DNA of 64,000 bases from Platycnemis pennipes (taxonomy: Eukaryota; Arthropoda; Insecta; Odonata; Platycnemididae). The notes below the pieces were generated by a model that was not told where the DNA came from, made no database searches, and saw only the letters and a list, made by a program, of their open reading frames with translations. The stretch is taken from contig OW121849.1 in NCBI GenBank assembly GCA_933228895.1, positions 42,502,354 to 42,566,353 of the forward strand. Reading direction: 5' to 3'. Made by a program: the position numbers and the translations under genes. Shown in pieces: positions 1-11,290 of this stretch. Positions within the stretch are counted from its first letter, which is position 1, and each line of letters opens with the position of its first letter.

Positions 1-474
1 GTGAACAAATGACGTACTTTCACCATGCCATTGAAATTCCCGACAGACGTCCTAATAATTAGAGGACAGTGCTCCAGGAGCAATGCCCTCCCAACATGTG
101 TGAGCAGAACGTTATCACAACTGACTTCTCCAAATAATTACCGGAGAGAGGTCCATCATTCAAGGTTCAACACTACACCAATTGCGGCACGCAAGACTGA
201 CGGAGAGGGGACATCTCCCGGCCCCGAAACGCGCAAATAGGCAATAAGAGGATGCGGCCCGGTCGAAAACTCTGCCTACGCAGTGAATCATAGGACACCC
301 ATTTAAGTCACTTACGGATAGGAAAAGGATCTGGTCACCATGGAAACTAAAGAGACGTGGAATTAAATGGTGTGTCGGATACAAAATGAGAGATAAACAT
401 TACCACTACAGTGGTGCAGCAATGACGAGTGGTGACCGAATTGATATCATTTGCGTCTTTAGGGTAGCATATAT

Positions 475-556
475 GGACTATATCTATATCTACGACATAC
501 CCTGCAAGCTACCTCGAGGGTGTACGGCAGGGGGTGTATCCACACCAGGAACAATG
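475..556 (-). repeat. Solo 3' tip of CR1/L2-like retrotransposon
   Basis: On the minus strand this is the last part of the element found in better form at 61162-62751. A degenerate (CTATAT)n tail is followed by the terminal hairpin, with arms CCCTGC and GCAGGG at about 500-533. No coding part is attached, so it is either an extremely 5'-truncated insertion or the end of a decayed copy. The tail has mutated from the usual (CTACAT)n, which suggests age. Confidence 0.6.
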
Positions 557-1140
557 ACACAACAAACAAAAATGAACACAAAAAAAAACACCACACCTTT
601 AAAAGTAATTAGGGAAAAAACTAACAAATCCCAATCATGCAGGACACACTATTTTGCTCCCTAGCAAATTTTATGCAATGAACAGAGTTTCAGATCAAAC
701 CTCTACAGAGCCAAAAGGACCACGTTTTAGCTTCGCATGATGATCAGACCACTCCAACGTATGTGGTCTTCTCGCCACACTTATGCGGGCTTTCACCGAT
801 CTAAAAATCAACCACCGTCCGGAATTGAACCTTGCCCCACGCCGAGGGCAACTAGAAAAGTAATGTACATTCTCGAATCAATCCAACCATTGAGGTTATC
901 AGTAGAGAAGAAATAGACGAACAAAAGAGAGAATGATGTTCATAAGGGGTTTGGAGGCCGTAGAAAACGAGCGGGCGTGCAAAACATGGATGGAGGTGAG
1001 GGATGAGGTGTATGAGTGCAAGAATATAAGAGAGAGAGAAGATATAAAGTGGTTGGGAGTCATTGGCCACGACCGTGTAGTGTGGAGGGAAGGCGGGTGG
1101 GAAGAAGGAGGAGGCGGTTGTGAAAAATGATAGAGAATTA
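557..1140. other. Anonymous sequence with one SINE-like B box
   Basis: No gene is recognisable. On the minus strand at about 821-831 there is a pol III B-box-like GGTTCAATTCC followed by GGACGGTGG, the pattern left by a tRNA-derived SINE head. No A box is clear, so I treat it as a possible SINE remnant only. Short ORFs on both strands show no domain. Confidence 0.3.
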
Positions 1141-1720
1141 ATCATTCGTACAAATAAAATGAGATGAGGAAAGGTTTTCCGTTGAGCTCTGGGGCGAGAG
1201 GTTGGGAGGGAGGCGAGGAGTAGGTGGAGGATGTGGGAGGGGGGCCTAAGGTGGTGCCGGGTGGGGAGGAGGGTAAGAAAAATGATGATGACGATGACGG
1301 TGATGTTTCAGGCCGCTGGCACGGTGGGGGGAAATGGGCTAGGCGATGCATTGGAGTGAAGGGGGTTAGATGGGCTGGGAAGATGAGGAGGACAACCGAA
1401 TAATGCGCTAGGCGGGGAGAGCGAGAGAGAGAGAGAGAGGAGATGGGGGAGGTAAGGAACGTTAGGAGGGAGGAAGATGGACATTTAGACAAATGTGAAC
1501 TGGAGAGGGGCGAGTACGGGGGAGAGAGAGAGGCATAGGAAATTGGGTACACGTCAGACTCCCTTTGGAGGAGGATGAGGCTACACTGGGTTTGAGGGGG
1601 TTGGTTGACTCGAGTGGCGGGGTTAAAGCGGGGTCCCACACTACGCGCAAGGGTATGTCCACTCTTTTGTTCCATGGGTAAGCAGGAGGATATCTAAGGC
1701 TGTTCATCGCACAAACCAAT
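1141..1720. other. Purine-rich (GA/GGA) island
   Basis: The plus strand is strongly purine-rich, with (GA)n at about 1419-1441 and GATGATGACGATG-type triplets at 1281-1305. The minus-strand ORFs across it (177 and 85 codons) are runs of S, P and L dictated by the CT-rich strand and contain no domain. It looks like simple, compositionally biased sequence. Confidence 0.6.
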
Positions 1721-2521
1721 AATCAAATCCGCGTCGCATCTGCGGTATGAAGTTCACTGGAATCAATACGCTCCCTGGCCACTCACCCTACTCTAGTCCA
1801 GAGGAAGGATCTACACCGCGGAGTCTGGAGATTGAATAAGATTTCGAGATGCTCAGTAAGTGCTGAAGTAAAATCGTATCATCGGACTTAAATCAAAACA
1901 CCACACCCATATCTGAGGTGAAATGCGAACCTGCTACTTTGGTTTACAGCTTAGTTTACCCTGCAAACCAACATCGTTCCCTATTGCATTTGTCCTATCG
2001 GTACTGAGGGAAAGACGAGAAGACTGAAAAATCGAGCCAGTCGATGACAATGTTTAACGACGATTTTCGAACTCCAGAAATACTTGAAATTACCTTTGAG
2101 TAATGTGTTCATAGCTAATCACATCGGTGCCAAAATTATACCTTAACTGTTGATACTACCTTTTTTGAGAATATATTATTTTCAACGAGGTACCCAAGCC
2201 AAATATTAATGTGTCTCACTATATTGAAAAAATCGGAGGTGTACTTCATTCTTTTATCCCAGTTAAACTAATAAATGTTATTCTGTCACTCCTTTTACGG
2301 GAACCAAAAGTGGCTAACCCCATAGCTTTACAATTGTACGGTTTTTTCTTAGTCTGTCAAAAGTTTAAAGAAGGAGGCGAATAAGAAAAGAGAATTAAGG
2401 GTGTATATTTTCAAAATAATCCCAGCAACCGCTTTTTGTGAAGAGCTTCAAATACCGCTGGATGCCCTCATTATTTCACGGAAGACGATTCTCTACATAA
2501 AATCATTTCTGGGACAAAAAT
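1721..2521. other. Anonymous A+T-rich sequence
   Basis: I see no gene, RNA, recognisable repeat or long open frame here. Confidence 0.5.
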
Positions 2522-2640
2522 ATTTACTATTTACAAAAATATGATAAATCATATTTTTATAAATATATTGTAAATAGTAAATTAATAGCGTATAGTAAAT
2601 TAATAGCGTATAGTAAATAACGCATAGTATATTATAGCGT
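2522..2640. repeat. A+T-rich palindrome fused to 18-bp tandem repeat
   Basis: TTTACTATTTACAA (2522-2535) is matched in inverted orientation by TTGTAAATAGTAAA (2568-2581), enclosing a second small palindrome around AATATGATAAATCATATT. From 2574 the unit ATAGTAAATTAATAGCGT repeats at 2574-2591 and 2592-2609, with a third degenerate unit to about 2640. The right arm of the palindrome overlaps the first tandem unit. Confidence 0.8.
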
Positions 2641-3040
2641 ATTTACGGAGTATGCTTAAAAAAAGTCGTTATCGCTTTAATTGATCGTAAATATATCACA
2701 GACATTTTGCTCCTCATCATTTTATTTGGTTGTGATATCAGCTTCTTCCCAAGATGCAGTGTTCTTACAGATACACCGACGGAAAATGATTATCCATGGT
2801 ATTTCACGATAAAAGCCGATTTTCATCATGAGCGCTCTTGCATTAGGTTCTCATTTTCTCGCTCCTTTCCGGACACTTCCCTGAAAGCCTGATTCGAAAG
2901 AAACCAAGCGGGTGGAACTGCCGGCCATTTCGAAGGAGAAACTCAACAATCCTGGAAAGTTGCCGTTTCGGAGGGGAGTGCAGTGGTAGTGGTCGCCTAG
3001 GGGCACACCCAAGTTCGAGTTTCGGAGAAGGGCCAATCAT
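2641..3040. other. Anonymous sequence
   Basis: Mixed-composition sequence without a recognisable gene. Three short ORFs overlap on both strands and none shows a motif. Confidence 0.45.
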
Positions 3041-3890
3041 GGAAAGAGATAGCGAAGGAAGGGGACGGAGGCGTGTTGTTATAGGGGAAGGAAGTTAAGC
3101 GAGGCCTAAGACGAGGGTTGAGGGTAACCAGGGATAGGACAGGGAAGGGCAAAGTATAGGTGGGAAGAGAAAGAGAGGGATTGGCCGCGGGTCATGGAGG
3201 TCGTGGGCACACGGGAGAGGGTGTAAGAAGAAAAATGGCCCCTCGGAGGTTCAAGAAGGACATTAGACGGCAGTCAACAACATGGCCGACAAGTTAGTCT
3301 CTCTCTCCCACTTTCTCGCCCTCCCTCCTTCTCCACCCACCCCAGTCAAAGTCTCTCCTCTTTCCCAGCCGGTACCCGTCCTATCCCAAGACTTCCCAAA
3401 AGAAATGAGCCGTCTAGATGGGAGGGAGTGCATTCTTGTTTTTTATATATATCCTCCTTCCCCATTATGCTTCCTCTCTTCTTCCCGATTCTCTACACCC
3501 ATCCATCCACCCCTCCCACACTCAAGCCTCCACTTCAATTTCTCAACCCTCTCTCCCTTTCTCCTTCCATTTGAGCCCTTCCCTTTTCTCCTCCTTTTCT
3601 TCGGCCACCCCATTCTCCGTCATTCGCCCACCATCCACGCCGGGCCCCTCCTCCCACTGCCTCCACCTCTTTCTCTTCCCACCTCTTCTCGTGTCCTTCA
3701 AGCTGCATTCCTTTTAAGCGCGTTGCGAGCGGGGTTGCTGCACCAGCGCCAAGGTGTGGAGGTCCTCCGAATCACTCTTTTGCCCTCTCACCCTCCCCCT
3801 CCAACCCCTATTCTCCCTCCCTCCCCCGCCTTCATCCTCTCGACGTTGGCGAGGAATAAGAACGATGAAAAAGTTTAAAATAAAGAAATG
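3041..3890. other. Purine-rich to pyrimidine-rich switch
   Basis: From about 3041 to 3270 the plus strand is dominated by G and A. From about 3290 to 3700 it is dominated by C and T, and this continues less strictly to 3870. The 198-codon plus-strand ORF at 3282-3878 consists largely of P, S, L and F encoded by CT-rich triplets and has no domain, so I do not call it a gene. Confidence 0.6.
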
Positions 3891-5282
3891 AGGCACGAAA
3901 AAATTTTTTTCCGAAAAAATGTTCCTCTCTTCTCACCTCTTTCCCTCTCTCTCGTCATTTATTTCCTTCCTTCCGCTCCCACCATCTACACCCAGCACAA
4001 CCCCTCCCCCGACGTTTCCCCCCCTCAGCTATCCATCTCTACTCGTCTCACGATCTTTTAAGCCCTGCCTCAACCCCGCGAGCGACTAGAAAGGTTATGC
4101 ATTAGATGAGCCAGGCCCTCCGGCCGCCCCCTCCTCTCCCCCCCCTCCCACTCCACCCGAAACAGCAACCGAAGACGGAGGGGAAGACAAAAAAAATTAT
4201 AAAAAACTGGATTTCTCTCTTCCTTGCCCCTCCCCTTTTCCCAGCCGACATCGTCGGCGAGGTCCTGAGACTCCCCGCGTGGGGCGCTGGCCACGGCCGG
4301 CGTCGACGACGCCGAGGAGGCGATGGCCCCGAAACGGACAATGGCCACGGACAACCCACGCGCTGTTGCCCGGGTCCCAAGCCTTTACCCTCCCTCCCTG
4401 CCCGTAGCCTTCTTTTTTATCCTCACCTCCCCTCTTTCCCAATCCTCCAACCCCAGTCCGAACGAGTGAGGGGAAGAGCTCGGACTGGCGAAGACATCCA
4501 ACCTTTTTCTCCGTCTCATGCTCTCGAAGACTTCAGCAAAGCAGATGGGTGAACGCTTCGGGGACACGTCCATTCATTCATCTCTCTCTCTTCTTCAACG
4601 ATGTGCCCACGGGAGTCGGAATGCCCGCAGAGAACACACGGCGAAGACGCGCGAGTTCCCCTGACCTAAGAAGATCCATCCCCGCCTACCCAAGGATAGT
4701 CTTTCTCTCCCGCCTCCTCACCTGCATAAAACGACCTCCACACAAGTCTTTCGACCGTTCTCTAGCTCGGACGAGATAATTGCTAGAAAAATGTTCCCAT
4801 CCTTGCTCTCGAATGGGTGGGGGAGAAGACTGCTAATTTTTCGAAGGCTTTCGTCGTGGTGGTAGGTCATGATGTTAGCTCTCCTCAGCTTCGAGTCGGG
4901 AGAGGGGGAACGAATTGACTTATAGCCTGAGAGCTCCAGCGATCCTCGCATCCTTTTTGCTTCGCACGAAAAATGTTGAGTGTTTTGGCGTTCAGCACGT
5001 CACGACCTCGGCGAAAATGAATACCTGGGACGCTTCCTTCTCTACCGTTCACTCGGCGTTGAAATCATTACAGAGGTTGGTTTAGAACAAGGTCTATTGT
5101 TCCCAGCATTGCAAAATTATTGAACTTAAAACGATTTACGAAAACTCAGAAACAAGCTCAACAGACTCAAACGTATTTACAGCAGTAAATTGCAGCTCTG
5201 GAAAAGAGACCTATTTTCCGCTCGTCAATTTTAGCTTTCGGCCTGGCAGGCATCGAAGGCTCATCCATTTAACTGAAATGAT
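3891..5282. other. Pyrimidine- and CpG-rich island, no gene recognised
   Basis: Pyrimidine-rich sequence continues to about 4560. A short CpG-dense core lies at about 4230-4345 (repeated GTCGGCG, GACGACGCC). Overlapping ORFs on both strands, up to 148 codons, have biased composition and no recognisable domain. 4600-5282 returns to ordinary composition without features. A host promoter or exon cannot be excluded, but nothing positive supports one. Confidence 0.4.
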
Positions 5283-5667
5283 CATCTACATCTACATTAT
5301 ACCCTGCAAGCCACCATTAGGTGCGTGGCAGGGGGTGAATTCTCACCAAACATGCACTACATATCATGCATAAAAAAGGATTAGTATTAATATACTGGTC
5401 TAAACTTCACTATTTAGAAAAGATAAATATTGCAAAGTAAGCATGAAAAGCATACTGTTAGTTCCTTCAAGTCCTTATACCAACATGCAGCTACCTAGAC
5501 TATACATTGATTCACTCGTATTGGACATATTTACCGCTATTCATATCCCTAATTGTACGAGGAATAAAGGACAGTTGGAATCTGTCAGTTCGGCAATCGA
5601 TTTCTCTAATTTACGTAATTATGGTCCAGTCTACCATAGTAAGCTGGGGTTCGCAAAATATTTTTTG
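5283..5667 (-). mobile_element. CR1/L2-like retrotransposon, 3' part (left arm of inverted pair)
   Basis: This is a 5'-truncated copy on the minus strand. It starts at the element's 3' end with the (CTACAT)n tail and the terminal hairpin (5302-5335). It continues through the 3' UTR and into the coding end, where the PxxxRD region and the AACTGACAGATT block are recognisable. The 5' end at about 5667 directly joins a second copy in the opposite orientation (5668-6198). The sequence is close to the copies at 15376, 57330 and 61162. Confidence 0.85.
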
Positions 5668-6198
5668 TAAAGGGACGATACGATAATTATATTAGCGTAA
5701 CCAGTCTATTAAATGCAATGAAATGGGAATCATTGTCAGATCGCAGGTTGAAATTTAGACTTAATCTCTTAAACAAATTCCAAGACCATATTTTCAGTGA
5801 TGATGCTAAAAATATTTTGCGGACCCCAACTTACTATGGTAGACTGGACCATAATCACAATATTAGAGAAATTGATTGCCGAACTGACTGATTCAAAATG
5901 TCCTTTTTTCGTCGTACTATTAGGGATATGAATAAACGGTAAATATATCCAGTACGAGTGTATTAATGATAGCTGCATGTTGGTATAAGGACTTAAAGCT
6001 AACCCAATTAACAGCATGTTAGCATGTTTTTGCATGTATGCTTTGCTATTTTTATCTTTTTTTAAGAAGTGTAGTTTTGAACAGTACCTATATAAATGCT
6101 AATCCTTTTTTATGCATGATATTGAGTGCATGTTTGGTGAGAATTCACCCCCTGACACACACCTTTATGGTGGCTTGCAGGGTATTATGTAGATGTAC
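5668..6198 (+). mobile_element. CR1/L2-like retrotransposon, 3' part (right arm of inverted pair)
   Basis: This plus-strand copy begins inside the C-terminal coding region. The frame reads VKGRYDN and then SDRRLKFRLNLLNKF, the typical end of this family's reverse transcriptase ORF. It passes a stop at about 5889, then the 3' UTR with the TGCATG-rich part, the terminal hairpin (about 6148-6181) and a short GTAGATGTA tail. Together with 5283-5667 it forms an inverted repeat of more than 900 bp whose two ends are both element 3' ends. Confidence 0.85.
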
Positions 6199-7920
6199 TA
6201 AGCATGTAACTAAATGCTACCACTAAAGATAATTCTAAAAAAATTTCACCTACCGATTCCTTTACTATGCTGCATATTATGTTGTCATATGGTTCGTGGG
6301 AAAAATGACAAAATTACATACACTAATACATGAAAGACATTTTTACGAATGCACCACTATAAGGTACGCAAGGCAGCTAAATCTTTCCTGATCTAGTTGA
6401 GCAATATAGCAATATAATTTTTCAATAGATCTCTCACATTATCACTCAATAGATCGCCTTCAAAATTTCAAGCTTTTGAACGATTAGGAAAATTGTTTTT
6501 TTCTTTTATCTAAGAAATAAAATTTTGTCCAAATTAAAACTTTTTTATCATTCCGTACCTTATCTTCAAATTTACATCGCCAAGTGAAGTGGAACATATT
6601 TTTTCTCTGACTTAAATCGGAAATTCCTTAGTCAACCCAGATTGCATGACAATGAATCATAAACATAAGCGGTTGATGATATGAGCTGTAGTAAATGAAG
6701 GTGTAATGCTGCATTTCCTAGAAACAGTCAGAATGCGTTCAACTACATGTCAGGTTACTGGACATGTATTCTAATTTCTTCCAGTTGTTAGGTACTTTCT
6801 GAAATTTTTTCCGAGAAATTAAGAGCAAAATATTTTACAGCTGCGTCTTCCAAATATAAGATGGTGAAATGACACAGCTGTATGCAAAATAGATGATGAC
6901 ACAAATTTTGAGTATGGATACCTGCAATCAAGTCGGCAAATAAGTAGGTACTTTTTGAGAAGTAAAAATGTGAATTTGAAATGGCCTCTTTCTTCATTCT
7001 TCTCGCCTCGTATTCATGGCCGTCTATAAAGTGCGTAACGCTGATTTTCCATTTCCCCCCTGTAACGCTCCGTGATATTTTCTAATCCCAGCTCAATTCC
7101 GTAATGGTGACAATGAACCCTCTCTTTTTGTGAGTGATGAAGCAGAAATTAATATTTTCACTAATGAGTGCAAATTTACTTCATAATAATGTGTTTAATG
7201 ATTATTTTAAACAAGAAATTAATTTAAAATATATACATCTCCTAACGTAACGGGACCCTGCACCCTCTCCACCCTCCTCAACTACAGTGTTTGCTGCAGT
7301 TGGCCTGACCCCTTCTTTAGCGTAAAATAATTTATAGACAGGCCCTTTAATAATATAACTTTTAATAATATTTAATGTTTAATAATATAACTTTACCAAT
7401 AGGGCTGCGAGTCAGATGAGTTCAATATGCACAGACGTGTTATTCGATAACCGCAAACAATGCTTACATAGTCCCACTGCAGTAAAAATTTGCTAATTGG
7501 CGACATAATATCCTAGAAGAGTGTAGGGAATTATACAGCAAGGTCAAGGTCAATCATGGCTATAATTTGACTTGAAACGAAATTTCAGTATGTACTCACC
7601 AGAGTCCTGTCACTGCAGTCATTTAGCTTTGAGGATTCGGATGCTTTTACAACATCTGCATCTTCTTCATGCTCTGCAAGTCGCCGCTGTGGCCTGGAGA
7701 CGTTCTGCCTCCCATAAAACAGTGAGAGTGTGACAATAGCTGTAATTGTGTAACTGTAAGTAAAGTGAAGTGCTCATGAAAGGAATGACAGTAAATAACT
7801 AAGCATATAGATAAATTGAAAAGGTGCTAAACCTAGGTTATAAAAGGGTCGGGATTCATGCAATAAATAAACGCATTTTTTGAATTATATTATTTGAACG
7901 TAGACAAAAGAGCAATGTTA
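6199..7920. other. Anonymous A+T-rich sequence
   Basis: No gene, RNA or recognisable transposon is visible. The short ORF at 6788-6997 has no domain. Homopolymer runs are common. Confidence 0.5.
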
Positions 7921-7921
7921 C

Positions 7922-8085
7922 TTTTCACTAGTAAGGCCCCACCTTGAGTATGTAGCCAGTTTATGTGATCCGAATGAATTACTTTTGATCAGACAGACAG
8001 TGTGCAGCGTAGAGCAGCTAGTTTCGTTGAAAGGTGTTACGATATGTTGAGTAGTGTTTCAGAATTAATACAATAATAAGGGTGG
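7922..8085 (+). pseudogene. CR1/L2-like reverse transcriptase C-terminal relic
   Basis: The plus strand reads SLVRPHLEYVASLCDPNE, then a segment matching VQRRAARLV with a damaged frame, then a segment shared at DNA level with the reverse complement of 17400-17560 (GGTGTTACGA.ATGTTGAGTAGTG). This is the conserved end of the reverse transcriptase ORF in this element class. Stops follow shortly. It belongs to the same subfamily as the long copy at 17015-20115. Sequence from 8086 to 8540 cannot be aligned with confidence. Confidence 0.65.
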
Positions 8086-8545
8086 GAATAAATAGCGGTA
8101 ACACCTGTCACATATTAATAAAACTGAGGAGTAAATATCCTCATTTTTTTACTTAATTTTTTTTGACTACATTTAGTTGGAAGATATTTCTCTCACATGA
8201 TTAAATTAAAAAGACATGTAATGTCAACTACGATGTAAAACATATGGAAAAGCAATTATGACAAGAGACAAATTCTAACATGCTATAGAAATATACATCA
8301 GAACCAGGTATATTTAGCTAATGCGCCTACACTGACAGTGATAGAAAATATCTCATCTCTTGGTTTGTAAGTTCCTGCATTCAAACACTTCCTCTTAGGC
8401 GATCAATGAGTAATTTTGATGTATTCCAATGGTTTTAGAGATGGTACCCCGTTCACTGAAATCCAACACCTCAACAGAGAAACTGAGCTCTTAATTCATT
8501 CTTATGATTAACCTACGAGTTGATTTCATCCAACTCCCGTCTGTT
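8086..8545. other. Anonymous A+T-rich sequence
   Basis: No recognisable feature. It may be the diverged 3' UTR between two fragments of one old CR1/L2-like copy, but I cannot show this. Confidence 0.4.
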
Positions 8546-8846
8546 AGAGATACGAATTACAGATACAAATAACGGTAAATATGTCCAATCGGAGAGCAAC
8601 AATGAATAGCATTGGTAGCTGAATGTTGGTATGAGTACTTGGTATGAGTAACCCTACTAACAGAATGTTTTTGCATATTTGCTTTGCAATTTCTACCTAT
8701 TTAAAATTGTGAAGTTCTGACTATAATATTAATACTATTCCTTTTTTATGCATGATATGTAATGCACGTTTGGTGAGAAATCACCCCCTGCCACACACCT
8801 TTGTGGTGGTTTACAAGGTATTATGTAGATGTAGATGATGAAGATG
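8546..8846 (+). repeat. CR1/L2-like 3' UTR and tail
   Basis: The plus strand carries the family's 3' UTR, with AACGGTAAATATGTCCAAT, a TGTTTTTGCATA segment and then the terminal hairpin CCCCCTGCCACACACC at about 8784. It ends in GTAGATGTAGATGATG, the element's hexamer tail. There is no coding part. Confidence 0.75.
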
Positions 8847-9532
8847 TTGTTGGGAAGGTCTTCCTGCTACCTCCCTGCACGTAATACTATTTTTGCAGAT
8901 AATAAAATCACTTCCATCCTCCATTTCCTCCTATGGAAAAGACAAAATGGTTGGAAATAAAAAGCTAAGGCCACAGGATTTAACCTTTTACTCGGAAAAT
9001 AAAAAAATTATATAGGTATATTATTTCTTCATAACTAAAAAATGAATTAACTATAACAATACATTCTATTACGTCTATAGTGAAATGTAAGGTTTTCTAG
9101 CGTTTCAAAGAACGATGATAAGAAAAATCCTGATTGCATCGACACAGAATATGTACACCTAATGGTCTATGGCAAGGGGTGACTCGTCATAAAATTAGCA
9201 GGAATACCGTTGAAAAATACTTGTCGCAAAAGCTTACGCTATTAATTCATTGCTGTAAGTAGAAATTTAAAATACAGTAAACATGGAAAGGATGATGATT
9301 CGGAGGTAGTAAATAAACAGAATATTTCTTACAACATAGGCTATAGTGAACCAATTCATATAGCGGTTATCTCGATTGTAAAAATAAGATTTTTGTGACA
9401 GACTACCGAATGGATAGATTTCACATATCGTTCTCACCTCGTGCAATAATGGAACAGAAATACTAAAAGATAAGTTGATACATACGTAGGTGGCCTATGT
9501 TGGAAAAAAAGTCTATTTATTTATACAAATGC
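8847..9532. other. Anonymous A+T-rich sequence
   Basis: I see nothing recognisable between the element tail on the left and the RTE-like copy on the right. Confidence 0.5.
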
Positions 9533-10910
9533 TCATCATCAAGGGTCAACAATTCTAGGATTGGTTTGACGCAGCCCTCCACTCGATTCTTCTATCGGCC
9601 AACCTCTTCATACCAACGTAGTTCCTCTCTTTCACGTCCTTTACGACCTGTTTTATGTAACTCATACGAGGCCTGCGTTTTCCATTTTCCCCGTTCACTT
9701 TTCTTTCGACGATTGTCTTCATCAGGCCATCGTGTCTTAAGATATTGCCGATTAGGTTGTCCCGTCTTCTTTTTATATTTTTCAGCAGACTTCTCTTTTC
9801 TCCCACTCTTCATACGACTTCTTCATCTGTCAATCTGTCGATCCTTTTTATCTTCATCATTTTTCGATAGTACCATATTTCGAATGCTTCCACCCTTTTC
9901 TTCTCCGCTACTGTCATCGTCCATGCCTCGCTGCCGTAAAGGAACATACGTTTTGTTGAATTGCTTCCTTACTTCCAAGCTTGTATTTCCAGCTGTAAGT
10001 AGATTCTTCTTTTGATAGAATGCCCTCTTTTCCTGGGCTATTCTACTCACTATTTCTCTCTTGCTTCGTCCATCGTTGGTTACTCTGCTTCCCAGGTAAC
10101 AGAACTCTTTCACCTCTTCCAGTTTCTGTTTTCCTAGTTTAACGTTGGTTTTAGCCTCCTCTCTCTTGCTGCACATCAATATCTTAGTTTTCTTCTTATT
10201 GATCTTCAGCTGATGCATGACCATTGTCCTTTCCATGGTTGTTAGTATCTTATTCAGACCCTTCTCTGTCTCTGCTATGAGAGCTATGTCATCAACGAAT
10301 TGTAGCATGCTGATTGTTTTTTCCGTGGATGTTCACTCCAGAACACTTCTCCTTGACTTCATTGATGGCTCTCTCAATGTAAACATTAAAAATTACGGGA
10401 GACAGTACACAGCTTTGTCTCACTACTTTCCTTATTTCTGCTTCTTCACAGATGGGTCCAGATTTTATCACATCTACTTGGTTTTTATACAAACTGTGGA
10501 TAATTCTTCGATCATTGTAGGAAACTCCAATTCCTTTCAGAATATCAAGCATTGAATTCCATCATCTTCACCCCCTGCCACACTCCCTCGCGGTGGCTTG
10601 CAGGGTATCGCGTAGATGTAGATGAATTCCAATCCACGTTGTCAAAAGCCTTCTCTAAATCCACAAATGCAATGAAGGTCGGTTTCTTCTTCTCCATTTT
10701 CTTCTCTATAAGCAGCCTAAGGGCCAGTATTGCTTCTCTTGTTCCCTTACTTTTCCTGAATCCGAATTGATCTTCATCCAGGAACTCGTCTGCTTTTCGT
10801 TCCATTCTTCTGTAGTTGATCCTTGTCAATATCTTCGATGCATGTGTCGTCAGGCTTAGAGTCCTAAAATTTTCGCATTTCTCTGCTCTCTTCTTTTTTG
10901 GGAATAAGAA
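9533..10910 (-). pseudogene. RTE/BovB-like reverse transcriptase, 5'-truncated and broken
   Basis: This is a minus-strand non-LTR retrotransposon copy. Reading from 10910 downward, IPKKKRAEKCENFRTLSLT and ASKILTRINYRR match the start of the reverse transcriptase domain. EDQFGFRKSKGTREAI, FVDLEKAFDNVDWN, RQSCVLSPVIFNVYIERA and FVDDIALIAE (the catalytic DD pair is kept; FADD is usual) follow. Next come the thumb region VKEFCYLGSRVTNDGRSK and the C-terminal block RRRDNLIGNILRHDG to WRAASNQS. The 3' end is GGGTTGACCCTTGATGATG-like with a (GAT)n tail. The frame is broken into at least four ORFs (10829-10545, 10552-10292, 10308-9823, 9806-9555) by frameshifts and by a nested 61-bp insertion at 10562-10622. 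No endonuclease domain remains. Clade assignment (RTE versus a relative) is from remembered family resemblance. Confidence 0.85.
10562..10622 (+). mobile_element. 61-bp CR1/L2-like 3' tip nested in RTE-like ORF
   Basis: A plus-strand piece consisting only of the terminal hairpin (CCCTGCC to GCAGGG) and a GTAGATGTAGA tail interrupts the RTE-like reverse transcriptase right after VDWN. It is flanked by the 9-bp direct repeat TGAATTCCA at 10553-10561 and 10623-10631. Removing the insert and one repeat restores the continuous frame VDWNSMLDILKG. This is direct evidence for an insertion by a retrotransposition-like event, later than the host copy. Confidence 0.9.
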
Positions 10911-10944
10911 TGATGATGTTATACAAATGCTTTACAACTGTACA

Positions 10945-11290
10945 CTTTTAACTAGTCTATTAGATGAGCTAAAACGGGAACACAATCAGACCGTAGGTTG
11001 AAATTTAGACCTAATCTCTTGACTAATTTCCAAAATAATATTTTCACTGATGACGTTAAAAATATTTCGTGAACTCAAACTAAGTATTTAGTGAATATCT
11101 AACGAAAAAAAATGTTTTTTTTCCTCTTACAATTAGGGGTATGAATAGCGGTAAATATATCCAATACGAGTGTATCAATGGATAGCATAGGTATTTGCAT
11201 GTTGTCATAAGGAATTTAAGCTAACCCAACTAACAGCATGTTTTTGCATGCTTGCTTTGCTATTTTTATATTTTTAAATAGTGAAGTTAG
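10945..11290 (+). pseudogene. CR1/L2-like C-terminal and 3' UTR relic
   Basis: The plus strand matches the element from the region encoding SLLDELKREHNQ (diverged) through RRLKFRPNLLTNF-like sequence and the LRTIRGMN segment into the 3' UTR (AACCCAACTAACAGCATG at about 11223). The terminal hairpin and tail are missing, so the 3' end is lost as well. It lies head-to-head with the RTE-like copy to its left. Confidence 0.7.

Noticed and set aside
1142..1675. 177-codon minus-strand ORF
   Set aside because: Low-complexity S/P/L sequence across a GA-rich strand, with no motif.
3282..3878. 198-codon plus-strand ORF
   Set aside because: Its composition is P/S/L/F from a CT-rich strand, with no domain. 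A low-complexity artefact.
5283..6198. Twin-priming inversion as the origin of the inverted pair
   Set aside because: Both halves contain the element's 3' end. Twin priming inverts a 5' segment and would not duplicate the tail.
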